In this document: piece after piece, positions 20,694 through 31,100 of the stretch
Numbering within the stretch: the first letter of the stretch is position 1
How the letters are laid out: each line of letters opens with the position of its first letter
The notes under the pieces: generated by a model
What the model was told of the DNA's origin: nothing
The model's database searches: none
The model's input: the letters and a program-made list of their open reading frames with translations, nothing else
DNA from: an uncultured Prevotellaceae bacterium
GTDB lineage: Bacteria; Bacteroidota; Bacteroidia; Bacteroidales; Bacteroidaceae
Assembly: GCA_945833925.1 (NCBI GenBank)
Contig: CAMAFX010000013.1
Location: forward strand, 1-47,446
Direction of reading: 5' to 3'
Length of the DNA stretch: 47,446 bases
Program-made: the position numbers and the translations under genes

Positions 20694-20769
20694 CTTTGTT
20701 TGTATTTATTTGTGAAACTTGTTTGCTGAGCAGCAACCACTCGACTGGCACTGTCTCGCAAATGCGCTG

Positions 20770-20777
20770 CAAAGTTA
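20770..20777 (-). promoter_or_regulatory. -7 box of rpsO
   Basis: On the minus strand this reads TAACTTTG, matching TAnnTTTG, 77 bp before the rpsO start. The expected -33 TTTG is not seen at the usual spacing. The leader is long enough for the autoregulatory binding known for S15 in other bacteria, but I could not identify a structure. Confidence 0.6.
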
Positions 20778-20884
20778 GAAAAAAAAATCTTTTGTTTTGT
20801 AATTTCGTTTATGTTTTTTTTGCTTAGAGTATCTTTTTTTTACAATTTTTTAAGAAGAATACTATGTATTAAACGGAAATGTTG

Positions 20885-20892
20885 TATATTTG
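20885..20892 (+). promoter_or_regulatory. -7 box of the five-gene envelope cluster
   Basis: TATATTTG matches TAnnTTTG exactly, 31 bp before the ATG at 20924. A TATG at 20863-20866 with an 18-bp spacer may be a weak -33 element. No other good promoter is seen between 20924 and 34026, so the five genes may form one transcript. Confidence 0.65.
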
Positions 20893-20923
20893 CAGCCGAT
20901 ATGAATTTTTAATAACACGGTTT

Positions 20924-22831
20924 ATGCGTAAAAAGATAATTCTTGTAGGTTTATTTTCGACAATGTTATTGTTGCTTTGCCCGACAATGGTGTTTGCACA
21001 ATATGAGAATATTGGATGGAAGGAACGCCTTGGATTCAAGGGTGATGACAAGAAGGATAAAAACTATGACAAGAATATGGAGGCACAGCAGGTGTGGACT
21101 CCATTCCTTAGAACCAATGGTACCATCGCATTCGAGCATCCATGCGATGCACAGAATCCTAATGCTTTTGACGAGTATCCACGTACTTGGAACGATACAT
21201 GCTATAGAGCTTGGGTAAGACTTATCGATAAGGCTCCTTTCAGCCAGTTCTCCTTGTATGCCAGTGGTGGTGCCGGAGATATGCTTAGATACTTGATGCA
21301 CAAGGAAGAGGATCCTGCCGTCAAGATGATTTATTTTCAGGATTTGATAATGCTCAGCGATTTGCGTATCAAGAATCTTCAGGCTATTAACTCCATTCCT
21401 TTCAATACCGTGATAAATGGTGAGAAGGAAATGTTTGGTCCACAGACCAAGAGTTCTTTGGCTGACGTAAAAACCTGGAAAGCTCACTATTACTATACGG
21501 AGGGTAAGAAGATTCCTTCTACAGGCTATAACAAGGAACTTGCGTATAAGTATTTCGTTGATGCTATGACTGAGGTTCGCAATCAGAAAGCAGATGGTAC
21601 TTCCGAGTTGGAACCATATTTGATTGAGGAATATTTCCGCGCGTGTAACGAACTTTATATGTCCAATAAGGATAAATACCGCGTTCAGTATCTGACAGAT
21701 TATCTTGATTGCTCAAACACCATTCAGAGCTTGTGCGAGGGTGCAAAGAGATTCGAGAACAAGGAGCAGGCATCGGGTGAGTATTTCCGTTGGTTTAACA
21801 TTATCGACCAGTCTATCAAGCCTCTGTTCGATATGTCGTTTGCAGGCAACCCTGATTCTCTTGATCATTATTTCAAGGGTAAGTATGATATCTATAAGGA
21901 TAGCATCGGCTATGTGAACAATGCAATTGAATTGATGATGCGTAATGGCTGTATGCCGATGGCAGAGAAGAGCCGTTGCATAGAGAAGTATGCAGAAATT
22001 GCTTACAACAATCCATCAACTCTTACTTATTATGGGGCGCTGGCATACGGTTTGAAGATGAACAAGGATGCAGCAGATGCAGGAATGATGAAGGATTCTG
22101 TAAAGAGGGAGACTTGCCGTATTGAGATGAAGAAGGCATTTGACAAGGCAGTTTCGCTTGCAAAGAATAATTCCGAGAAGGCTGAAGTAAATTACCAGAT
22201 TGGCATGGCACTCAACCAGAAGTTGGATGAGAGTTTGGCGGATATTCTTTCTTTTGAGGAGTACGATGCTGAGGTTGAACGTTGGAAGAATGATATGGAG
22301 GGTGTGCTTGCTTATCTGAACAATGCCATTGACCTTGACCCTGACCACTATGCAGTTGCTGCAAACTTTGAGATGGAGATGGTTCACCTCCGTATAGCAA
22401 ATGCTTATAGTTCGGAGAAGTTCTTTGACCCGCATACAACAGAACAAAGATTCTCAATTCGTAAGGATGCCTTGCAGCATGCTAATGATGCTGTTACTTG
22501 TTGCAATGAGGCTTTGCGCGAATTTACAAAAACAGAAAGCAACTACGTGTTCACCCAGGGTGGTACATACGTTCGACAGTTGGCGCAGAATGCAGAGTTG
22601 AATGGTCAGAATGCTTCACGAATGGCTCAGTCACTTCAGAAAAGTGTTTCTAACTATCAGAAAGCTTATGCTGATGCAGATAAGAAGAGAAAGGCTGCCG
22701 GAGCAAACAGTGCTTTCGAGAAATGGCATATCAGTACATATCATCCATACCTTACAAAGAAGGGTAAGGAACAAGCCTTCTTTACCGGCAAGGGTGTCAT
22801 CTGCGAATACTGTCATAGAGAGTTTAAGTAA
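20924..22831 (+). CDS. Secreted helical (TPR-like) protein with C-terminal CxxCH motif
   Basis: The start at ATG 20924 gives 635 residues and a clean signal peptide, MRKKIILVGLFSTM... ending at VFAQ; the 15 upstream in-frame codons look like leader and cover the promoter. The mature protein is mostly helical, with segments such as AYKYFVDAMTEV, KAEVNYQIGMALNQK and YLNNAIDLDPDHYAVAANFEM, the last like a tetratricopeptide helix pair. No Cys follows the signal peptide, so it is not a lipoprotein by sequence. It ends in GVICEYCHREFK, a CxxCH site six residues before the end. That could bind haem or metal, or form a disulfide. It is first in the five-gene cluster. I do not recognise the family. 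Confidence 0.75.
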   Translation: MRKKIILVGLFSTMLLLLCPTMVFAQYENIGWKERLGFKGDDKKDKNYDKNMEAQQVWTPFLRTNGTIAFEHPCDAQNPNAFDEYPRTWNDTCYRAWVRLIDKAPFSQFSLYASGGAGDMLRYLMHKEEDPAVKMIYFQDLIMLSDLRIKNLQAINSIPFNTVINGEKEMFGPQTKSSLADVKTWKAHYYYTEGKKIPSTGYNKELAYKYFVDAMTEVRNQKADGTSELEPYLIEEYFRACNELYMSNKDKYRVQYLTDYLDCSNTIQSLCEGAKRFENKEQASGEYFRWFNIIDQSIKPLFDMSFAGNPDSLDHYFKGKYDIYKDSIGYVNNAIELMMRNGCMPMAEKSRCIEKYAEIAYNNPSTLTYYGALAYGLKMNKDAADAGMMKDSVKRETCRIEMKKAFDKAVSLAKNNSEKAEVNYQIGMALNQKLDESLADILSFEEYDAEVERWKNDMEGVLAYLNNAIDLDPDHYAVAANFEMEMVHLRIANAYSSEKFFDPHTTEQRFSIRKDALQHANDAVTCCNEALREFTKTESNYVFTQGGTYVRQLAQNAELNGQNASRMAQSLQKSVSNYQKAYADADKKRKAAGANSAFEKWHISTYHPYLTKKGKEQAFFTGKGVICEYCHREFK

Positions 22832-22926
22832 AAACATTGTGTTGGATTTTAATCATACATTGGTTTCGCTTATATATATAATATAAATAAGGTAAAAAGA
22901 ACAGTTCTTACAATAAAAGTTAAGTG

Positions 22927-24870
22927 ATGAAAAAACTTCTTACGATATTACTCATGTTTGTGATGTTAGCTTCCCCTCTGCTGATGAGAGCACAGGTTCA
23001 GGATGGAGGCGTTATAAACGGAGGTGACATCCCCACTGTGACATCGCAGGCATGGAATACATCATCGGGTGTTTCTAATGAAGCTGAAATGCTTTTCAAG
23101 AGTCTTCTTCCTCAGCAGGATAGTATTCTGTTGGGCAAGAAGCCTGTATATGAGGATAACCTACGCAAGCGTTTCTCTCTTCATTTTAATCTCGTAGATT
23201 GGGCTCTGACTGTGCCAAGTGTAGGTATCGAGTTTGACCTGAACAAGACTGTGAAGAATAACAAGTCTTTGATTTTTACGTTGAAGGGTAACCCAAAAAC
23301 TCCTCACAATTATACTCCTGCAGTACGTTTGGATCTTCTTCAGGCAAGTCTTGAACTTAGAAAATATTGGAGAACTGGTAGTGTTGGTTTAGCTATAGAC
23401 CACGGATACTCTAAGATCATTCTCAAAAGAGGTAAGACAAAGAAGGTTTCTGAGCCTAAGCTCGATGACTACGGAGATACTATCTCTATCATTACAAGAG
23501 ATGTATACGTAAGCGAAGAGGACTCTCTTATTGATACAGAATACAATGGTGATAAGAATAGAAGTCAGTTGTACAATATGTATCATATGTTGCGTCGTAA
23601 CCTGACCTCTACTCGTACCGTTCAGAACCCTCGCAACTGGCGTGCTTACTATCTCGGTGCTTATTTGAGTGCAGAGAAGTGGAACATGTGCATTTTCAAG
23701 AAGGGAAATAAGGGATACAGTGCTACTCTTGGTATGTCACTCGGTTGGAGTATTCCTTTGCTCGAGCCAAAGTTCCCAAGAGAGAGTGGTCTCGACTTGG
23801 ATTTAGGCCTGGTTGTCGGTGTAAGAGCGCTGCTCAAGGATCCTAGTTACTACGGAAAGTATGACTATGTGTTCGATCCTTCGACCAACAAAGGTAATTA
23901 TCATATGACATCGTCGGTAAACCAGTTTACACTTGGTTTTGCCAAGACTCCTCTCCAAGAGGTACATGTAAGCCTTGTATATCGTTTCCGCAACATCAGC
24001 CGCAAGGTCAGCCGTGCAATTATCGACGACTACCAGAAGGATTGGGTTGACAAGTTCGAACAGCGTAAGATGGAGCTCCAGAACAGACTTGACTCTATTG
24101 ACATTGCTAAGCGTGATGCTGCTGATGCTAAGTTTATCAAGGACAATGCTCTTGCCGACAGTGCAAGCTACGCAGACTGGTGGAACAAGCGTCGTCTCGA
24201 AAATGCTAAGATTCTTAATCCTGATACAGTATTCAACGAGACTGATAGCGTACTCTACTTCAAGCTTGTTAAGGGTATCGACTTCGACAAGATGTCTGCT
24301 AAGCAGATCAAGCAGTATAAGGACAGTATTGCTACAGACCTCAGAAATGCAAAGAAGAAGGCACTTGAGGAGGAGAGAAAAGCTAAGAAGGCTGCTTTGG
24401 ATTCTGCCAAGACAGCACAGAAGCTCGCTCTTGACTCAGCCAAGATTGCTCAGAAGCATGCCGCTGATTCGATAAGGATGGCTAAGAAAGAGGCAAAGGA
24501 CGCAATCAAGGCCGCTCAGGATTCCTTGAGATCGGCAGAGAAAGCTGCCGCAGACTCGGCTAAGGCTGCAATATTGGAAGCTTCGAGGTTATTGAAAGAA
24601 CAGAAGAAGGCTGAGGCTGACTCTATAAAGGCTGCTAAGGCAAAGGCTCTGGAGGAGATAGCAAATGCCAAGAAGGCAGAAAAAGAAGCTAAGAAGTCTA
24701 AGAAATCGAAGAAGGACGAAGAACCTGTGGCTGAGGAACAGTCAGGTGAACAGTCCGGCTCAGAATCTTCTGGTTCAGAGCAGTCTTCGAATGAGAACAG
24801 TTCGGAGTCTGGTGAACAGTCACAGTTGACCTCTGAGCGACAAATTGAGGCGATTAAATCTGAGGATTAA
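22927..24870 (+). CDS. DUF3575-like barrel protein with long coiled coil and Ser/Glu tail
   Basis: The ATG at 22927 follows a GTG codon directly; it gives 647 residues and a signal peptide ending at LLMRAQ. Residues about 80-360 look like a small outer-membrane barrel of DUF3575 type (FSLHFNLVDWALTVPSVGIEF, then alternating strands ending VHVSLVYRFRNI). From about 365 to 600 the protein becomes a charged helix with repeated ALDSAK, AADSIR and AADSAK steps, a likely long coiled coil or single helix in the periplasm. The final 50 residues are Ser/Glu/Gln-rich and disordered. The layout resembles a barrel with a periplasmic tether. Function unknown; gap to the preceding gene 95 bp, to the next 55 bp. 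Confidence 0.75.
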   Translation: MKKLLTILLMFVMLASPLLMRAQVQDGGVINGGDIPTVTSQAWNTSSGVSNEAEMLFKSLLPQQDSILLGKKPVYEDNLRKRFSLHFNLVDWALTVPSVGIEFDLNKTVKNNKSLIFTLKGNPKTPHNYTPAVRLDLLQASLELRKYWRTGSVGLAIDHGYSKIILKRGKTKKVSEPKLDDYGDTISIITRDVYVSEEDSLIDTEYNGDKNRSQLYNMYHMLRRNLTSTRTVQNPRNWRAYYLGAYLSAEKWNMCIFKKGNKGYSATLGMSLGWSIPLLEPKFPRESGLDLDLGLVVGVRALLKDPSYYGKYDYVFDPSTNKGNYHMTSSVNQFTLGFAKTPLQEVHVSLVYRFRNISRKVSRAIIDDYQKDWVDKFEQRKMELQNRLDSIDIAKRDAADAKFIKDNALADSASYADWWNKRRLENAKILNPDTVFNETDSVLYFKLVKGIDFDKMSAKQIKQYKDSIATDLRNAKKKALEEERKAKKAALDSAKTAQKLALDSAKIAQKHAADSIRMAKKEAKDAIKAAQDSLRSAEKAAADSAKAAILEASRLLKEQKKAEADSIKAAKAKALEEIANAKKAEKEAKKSKKSKKDEEPVAEEQSGEQSGSESSGSEQSSNENSSESGEQSQLTSERQIEAIKSED

Positions 24871-24925
24871 CTTTAAGAACAAGAAGAATCTGAGGATTGT
24901 TAAACTATAAAAAGATTTTTGAGTC

Positions 24926-27589
24926 ATGTTCAAAAGATTATATATTCTACTACTGTTAATTGCAATTTCGTTCTCGGCAGCGAATGCGCAATATATCAAT
25001 GTCAACATCTACGAGCAGGGTTCGGACGGTGGCCGCATTCCTAAAGCTGGTGTAACTGTTTATGTGTTTGTCGGAAGGTCTGACGCAGAAAAGGCATTGA
25101 AGAGGCTTAAGGAAGGTGAGAGCATCGGCCCTGCACAGGGTGTGAAGGCTGAAGAGCAGACAACAGGTCAGACACTTCAGTTGCGTGCAAGCCAGAACAG
25201 TTATCTTTTGCTTGATGATGGTATGGAGCTCGAGAACATTGAGATTGTATCGTGCCAGCAGCATGGACACCAGTCAAACAATGGTTTTGTGGTAGACTAT
25301 ACAATCAAGCCAAAGCGTGCCAAGACAGGTAACAAGTTTGAGGATAATGTAACTCGTTTGAAGGAGACAAACGTCAAGGGTAAGCAGACAACCGGTAAGG
25401 AACCTCCTTCAATCGTGTTTGCCTGTGGTAAGTTTCTGACCTACGACAAGTGGATGTATGTTGATAAGGAGAAGGGGCGCTCTGACGCTCGTTTTGCCGT
25501 TATTCCTTTATTGCTTGAAGTTGCCAAGGACAGTGGAGCTATTCTGGAACCGGCAGTTCTTGATGGTGATCTGTATCACAAGACCATGTATCGCCGTATG
25601 GGATATGCCCGCGACAAGGAGGGCACCGATATACACGACAAGTTGGGTAAGTTCGTTGTAAAGGATCACTATATGACAACTGGCGTTATGGACTCTTTGC
25701 GTGTATGGGGTACGTTTGAGGGGTATGATGACCAGAAGGATTATCGTATCGTCGGTTTCCGCTGGTACGAGGATTATGATGGTGTGTACGATTCTGAGCG
25801 TGTGCTTATCTGGGATGGCAAGCCACGACGCCCACAACGTTACCTCGACTGGAAGAGCGCACTTAATGCAGTGAATATTCCTATTGATCCAAGCCGATAT
25901 AGCAGAAAGGAGTTGCTCGATATCAGAAAGGGTACTGACCACCTGAAACTTAAGTTTAAGGTGGGCGACTACCATCTGGATTATGACGATAGTATAACTG
26001 TCGTTGAGCTGGAGAAGGTTATCAAGCGTCTTAACGGTATTCGAAGCAATCCTGAAAGTGAGCTTATCAGTGTAACTATCAAGGGTTATTCTTCACCTGA
26101 GGGTAGTTATGCAGTAAACAGTCGTTTGAGCCACCAGCGTGCTGACGAGGTTAAGAGCATTCTTTCCAACAGATGCGGTATTCACAGTCTGGTACGAGTT
26201 AAGTTCGACAGCAACAACAATATCCAGCCTTGGTCGACGGTTGTATCATTCCTGGACAGTGTCAATACCGATGAGTCATTGAAGATGGCTGCAGAGGTTA
26301 AGGCTGCCCTCGCTTCTGCCGGCAGCAGTATGGATAGCCAGTATGCGGCTATGAGAAAGTTGTCGTGCTACGAGTGGATTAAGGACAATGTACTTCCAAC
26401 TCTTCGTATCGTAGATATAGAGTACGAGGCTACTGAGGCACGTATCATTCCTGCAGAGGAGACATACCAGCGTTATCATGCAAAGGAGGAAGGTTACTAC
26501 GATGGTGAAAGGCTCATGCCTTACCAGTTCTATCACCTTCTCCCACAGTTGTATGACGAAGCAGTGGAGTCAAACACGGATGAGGCGTGGGAAGGACTTG
26601 AAAGAATTGCTCGTGCAGCATACAACAGTGCAGACGATCAGATGAAGCAGTTGTGCTGGCGTCATTCACGTGACAAGTCTAATCCGATACTTCAGGAGCG
26701 CGATTCTACTTATATTGAAGACGGTGAAGAGATTGTTATCCACGCAGGAGATACAATTGGATATAATCTTAAACATTCGAATAACTATCTGCGTCCTTAT
26801 GAGTTGGCGGCATACTATCTTACAAAATGTATAATCAGAAAGAATCAGACCAACACAAAGATTCTTCTTGACTATATAGATGATAGTAACAATGGTCTTG
26901 TAAATCATAAGCGCGACGATACAGGTAAGCTCCGCGAGTGGTGGAACGACGAAGCAATCGTAATGAACCAGGTTCTTTTGTATTGCAACGACAATGATTA
27001 CCAGATGGCATACAAATGTGCTGCACAGCACTTGCCATTCAACGATCCAAAGTACCACCTTTTCAAGATGATGTTGCGTGCCTTGAACTGTGAGTGGAAC
27101 GTTCCCGAGGTTGTTGAGACAATCGCAGCTTCATCTCCAATGAATGCCTGTGCAATGTATATCGCTCAGAACACAAAGGACTATTATCATAAGGCAGACT
27201 CTCTGCTCCAGGATACAACTTTGTTCGATCCGTTGGACTCAAGAGTTCACTATCTTAGAGCAATTGCGCGTTTCCATACAGAGTGTCCTACATGCGATGA
27301 CCTCTCGATAAAGTTCTACCCAGCATCAAATATCTACGACCCTAACGCACGAGAGTTTGATCCTGACGCAAAGGTTGAGGATTGGGCAGCGCCTATGTTG
27401 GAAGCATTCCGCTTGGACGAGGAGAATGTAAAAATTTTAAAGAATGACGGTTTCTTCACCGATGCTTATAGAACATTGGTATTATATTTCTGGCAGCGTC
27501 TGAAAGATGGTTTGACTATGGATCAGATATCCAGGGAGTATGAAGCTTTGAGACAACAGTATATGTCTTCGATGTCGAGTAGTAAATAA
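24926..27589 (+). CDS. Secreted protein with central OmpA-like domain
   Basis: The 887-residue protein has a signal peptide ending at SAANAQ. Residues about 23-130 form a small beta domain (INVNIYEQ, GVTVYVFVG). Residues about 370-450 resemble an OmpA C-terminal domain: ISVTIKGYSSPEGSYAVN then SRLSHQRADEVKSIL, with the Leu-Ser-x-x-Arg-Ala pattern that in this family contacts peptidoglycan; the usual Asp before the loop is Ser here. The rest (about 480-887) is helical with many aromatic residues, possibly TPR-like. An OmpA domain in the middle of a protein instead of at the end is unusual. It may anchor the neighbouring barrels to the cell wall; that is inference. Confidence 0.75.
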   Translation: MFKRLYILLLLIAISFSAANAQYINVNIYEQGSDGGRIPKAGVTVYVFVGRSDAEKALKRLKEGESIGPAQGVKAEEQTTGQTLQLRASQNSYLLLDDGMELENIEIVSCQQHGHQSNNGFVVDYTIKPKRAKTGNKFEDNVTRLKETNVKGKQTTGKEPPSIVFACGKFLTYDKWMYVDKEKGRSDARFAVIPLLLEVAKDSGAILEPAVLDGDLYHKTMYRRMGYARDKEGTDIHDKLGKFVVKDHYMTTGVMDSLRVWGTFEGYDDQKDYRIVGFRWYEDYDGVYDSERVLIWDGKPRRPQRYLDWKSALNAVNIPIDPSRYSRKELLDIRKGTDHLKLKFKVGDYHLDYDDSITVVELEKVIKRLNGIRSNPESELISVTIKGYSSPEGSYAVNSRLSHQRADEVKSILSNRCGIHSLVRVKFDSNNNIQPWSTVVSFLDSVNTDESLKMAAEVKAALASAGSSMDSQYAAMRKLSCYEWIKDNVLPTLRIVDIEYEATEARIIPAEETYQRYHAKEEGYYDGERLMPYQFYHLLPQLYDEAVESNTDEAWEGLERIARAAYNSADDQMKQLCWRHSRDKSNPILQERDSTYIEDGEEIVIHAGDTIGYNLKHSNNYLRPYELAAYYLTKCIIRKNQTNTKILLDYIDDSNNGLVNHKRDDTGKLREWWNDEAIVMNQVLLYCNDNDYQMAYKCAAQHLPFNDPKYHLFKMMLRALNCEWNVPEVVETIAASSPMNACAMYIAQNTKDYYHKADSLLQDTTLFDPLDSRVHYLRAIARFHTECPTCDDLSIKFYPASNIYDPNAREFDPDAKVEDWAAPMLEAFRLDEENVKILKNDGFFTDAYRTLVLYFWQRLKDGLTMDQISREYEALRQQYMSSMSSSK

Positions 27590-27641
27590 GTAAGTTTAAG
27601 GTATTATCATAAGTTAAATTGGGGTATCCCATAAAGTTGTA

Positions 27642-28172
27642 ATGAAACGATACATTGTTATTATTCTTTTGCTTATATCCGGGAGTGTTGTTCACGCCCA
27701 GATGTTAGGTTTAAAGACTAACCTTTTGAAGGATGCGGCATGCACGCCTAATATTGCATTAGATGTTGCATTGGGAGGACACATAAGTCTTTCGACAGAG
27801 TTATTTGGAAGTTATAATATTTATGGTACAAAGTTCAAGACTTTTGGAGTTGCTCCAGAGGTTAGGTATTGGTACGAAGGTCGTTGTTACAAAGGTTTTT
27901 TCTTAGGTATTGGTGCTAAGGCAATACATTATGACTATACATGGAAGAAAGAGCGCAGAAGAGGTGACGCTGGTGGAGTAGGAGTTACGTTTGGTTACGA
28001 CTTCTTCTTCAGGGACCATTTCGCCATTGATGTTCACGCTGGTTTAGGAGCGATGGCACATTGGCAGTCTCATTACAGCGAAGATAATCCTCGCAATCTT
28101 TCGTATCGTGAACGTGGTCTAAGTATTGTACCTTATCAGTTGGGTGTTTCATTTATTTATATTATTAAGTGA
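27642..28172 (+). CDS. DUF3575 small outer-membrane barrel protein
   Basis: The 176-residue protein has a signal peptide ending at VVHAQ. The mature part starts LGLKTNLLKDAACTPNIALDV, the standard DUF3575 opening, and continues as alternating strands with a KGFFLGIGAKAIHYDY turn region and a VSFIYIIK end that closes with hydrophobic and aromatic residues, as outer-membrane barrels do. Size fits eight strands. DUF3575 proteins often occur next to fimbrial or OmpA-type genes in Bacteroidales; no fimbrillin is seen here. The gene ends one base before the proposed start of the giant multi-unit protein. Confidence 0.85.
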   Translation: MKRYIVIILLLISGSVVHAQMLGLKTNLLKDAACTPNIALDVALGGHISLSTELFGSYNIYGTKFKTFGVAPEVRYWYEGRCYKGFFLGIGAKAIHYDYTWKKERRRGDAGGVGVTFGYDFFFRDHFAIDVHAGLGAMAHWQSHYSEDNPRNLSYRERGLSIVPYQLGVSFIYIIK

Positions 28173-28173
28173 T

Positions 28174-31100
28174 TTGAAAACTTTATCTATTATATTATCG
28201 ATGTCGACTCTGCTCTTTGCGCAATCCGTAAAGGCACAGTCTGAGTTGCAGGACAGCGTCGCCGAGACACCGTCCAAGACATATACGTGGACTCGCTTCT
28301 CTACGTTTGATCCGTCTATATATCAGGTACAGAAACGCTACAGACCACTTGAGGGCGATACCGCTTTCAATAAGGCTTGGTGGCGCCATATCACATTTGG
28401 TTTCTCAAGTGGTATAGATTTAGTCACCAACTGGCATGCTACAACCAAGCAGATTCCATTCAACGGATATATTGGCTACCGCCTTACCCCTATACATCAG
28501 TTGCGTTTGCAGGGTGGATACGAGGAGATGTCTGTACAGAACAGTTCTAAGTCATTTACTACGGTTATGGCCGAGATTCAGTATCTTGCCAACCTTAGTT
28601 CATTCTCTTTGGGATATAACGAGAACAGACCAATCGAGTATAGCACAATCGTTGCTGCCGGTGCTCGTATGTATGGCGATCGCTCAACTATCATGCCATA
28701 CGCTTATGGTGGTCTGGAGATTTCTGCAAGAATCTCTCCCAACTTGCGTTTCTTCGTTCAGCCTTATGTTGGTTTTACAAGACAGACCGACTATTTGGGT
28801 AGAAACGGGCATTTAGGCTCTGCATATCATAACGAGAGTGGTAACCGTGTTCATCGTCTGTTTACTCAGCGCGACCCATCGCACTTCCAGTTGATGTATG
28901 GTGTACACGCAGGTTTGGGTGTCGGCTTGAACGACTCTCACGACTATTATATGTCTCAGAGTAACCAGTACAGAAGTTGGTTCTACGAGGCAAGTACTGG
29001 TTGGGGCTTCTATACTGGCAATTTCAATACACATCTTAGTGGTAGCAACAACTGGATGGGATTTGGTAAGTGGTTAACCAGATACTTTGGTGTTCGTGCA
29101 GGATTCGGTGGACAGCAGACCTATTGGGACTCGAGAGTATACAGCAAGAAGGAACCAAGCAACCACAAGTTGTACTCTAATGTACTGATTGGCGCACGTG
29201 GTGAGTTAATGGTCAACCTGCTTAACTTCTCCAGCAAGTTCCGCGAGAAGGACGAGCCAACATGGGAGTTGGATCTTTCTGCAGGTCTTCAGTTTGGCAC
29301 GAACAAGAAGTATGGTCTCGCAAGAAAATCACCTTCAATGTCGATGGCATACGGTTTCACCGCTGCAGCTCAGGCATTATATAAGGTATCTCCAGGTGGA
29401 TACATTTTTATTGAGCCTCGCTACTTCGACAGTCGCTACAGTGCAAACTATGTTGGCAAGGATGGTAAGGGACAGAAGACCGACAACCTGTTTGTCCTTA
29501 GCGCCGGTGCCCGCTTCTACTACAACCGTGCTGAGGAGAGAATAAAGAATGATGGTTATTTCCTTCCACATTTCTGGGCTGGCTTAGGCTTCGGAGGTGT
29601 CAAGAACTTCGACCAGATACACAGACAGCAGGACGGTTACGGTGCGTTCAACCCTTCCATCAACCTGAATGGTGGTTACGACTTCAATCCATATGCCACA
29701 CTGCGTTTGCAGGCTGACTGGCAGTACTTCTCACGTTTCAAGAAAGACTGGCACACAAGATATCAGGCATTGGATTTGCGTCTTCTGTATATGCTTTCTA
29801 TCAGCAACCTCTTGAGAGGTGTTGACAGTCACAACAGACTGCACGCATATCTCGAGGCAGGTCCGACATGGAGTGGTATTGTCGGTCAGAAGAGTACTGT
29901 TCATAGCATCAATGACCTTCCAGACACTGATAAGCCAGAGTTCAAGAAACGCCAGAACGCCGTTGGCATGAACAAGTCAACATTTGGCGGTGCTGTCGGT
30001 TTGTTGTTGTCATACGATGTTAATTCGAAGTGGGATGTATATACCGAAGTTTTGGGACAGGCAAATTTACGTGGCATGTTCCATTTCCCTTCTGATGCTT
30101 CACGTTATGGTTTGAAGAGAATCAAGTGGGGTCTTTATACAGGTGTTCGCTACCATTTGCCAACAGGCGAGGAGGATTTCGACAGACTGAATCTTCATGT
30201 CAAGGATTGGCAGAAGGGTTGGTTCTTCGAAAGCCAGTTTGGTTGGGCTAAGCCATTCGGCCGTTACAGTGGTTCTAACTACAAGTTCTCGTTTGGTCGT
30301 TGGCTGTCACCATTGTTCGGTGTACGCGCTGGTTTACGTTACCAGAACAATTACCACACAGGATTTACTTATAAGGATCAGTGGACAGGCACACCAGACC
30401 CAAGCGTCAAGCAGCTTATGCCTCAGGTTACTGCAACCGGTCACGTAGAGGCTATGACCGACGTTCTCAACTGGTTCCCCAAGTTCCGCGAACAGGAAGA
30501 TCGCTTGTTCGACTTGAATATGTTTGCTGGCTTCACAATAGGACGTCAGGTTACAAACTATGAGTGGGACCGTAAGACTGATTTCGGTGGTTCAATTCTT
30601 TCTACCTCTGATCGTCAGCATAACGAGATGAGTTACACTGTCGGTGTGTCTGCAGGTTTGCAGGGACTCGTCAAGATCGCTCCTGGAGTACAGTTGTTCG
30701 TAGAACCTTCTATCATGAGTGTACGTGATGGTGTCTTCAAGAAGAATCCTGGTCGTCCAAAGTTCTATCCAAAAGGCGATTCTCAGAGCAACTTCCCAAT
30801 TACGTTGAGTGTCGGTTCGAGAATCACTCGTCCTGATGATGCTCGCATGACTCGCAAGTACGGTGATGCAAGTAATCTCGAGGGTGAGAGTCTCAACACT
30901 GAGTTCGCTCCAAACTGGTGGTATGGTTTGCAGATAGGTGGTTCTAAGTCATTCCTCTGCAAGAAGTTTATCCACGACGATCAGAGTAGTATGTCAGTCA
31001 TCCAGCCAACTTTGAGTTTCAATGTTGGTCGTGACCTTACTCCATTGTCAACAGTACGTGGTCAGTTGGAGTGGTCTTTGATGAACGACGAGACCGACTA

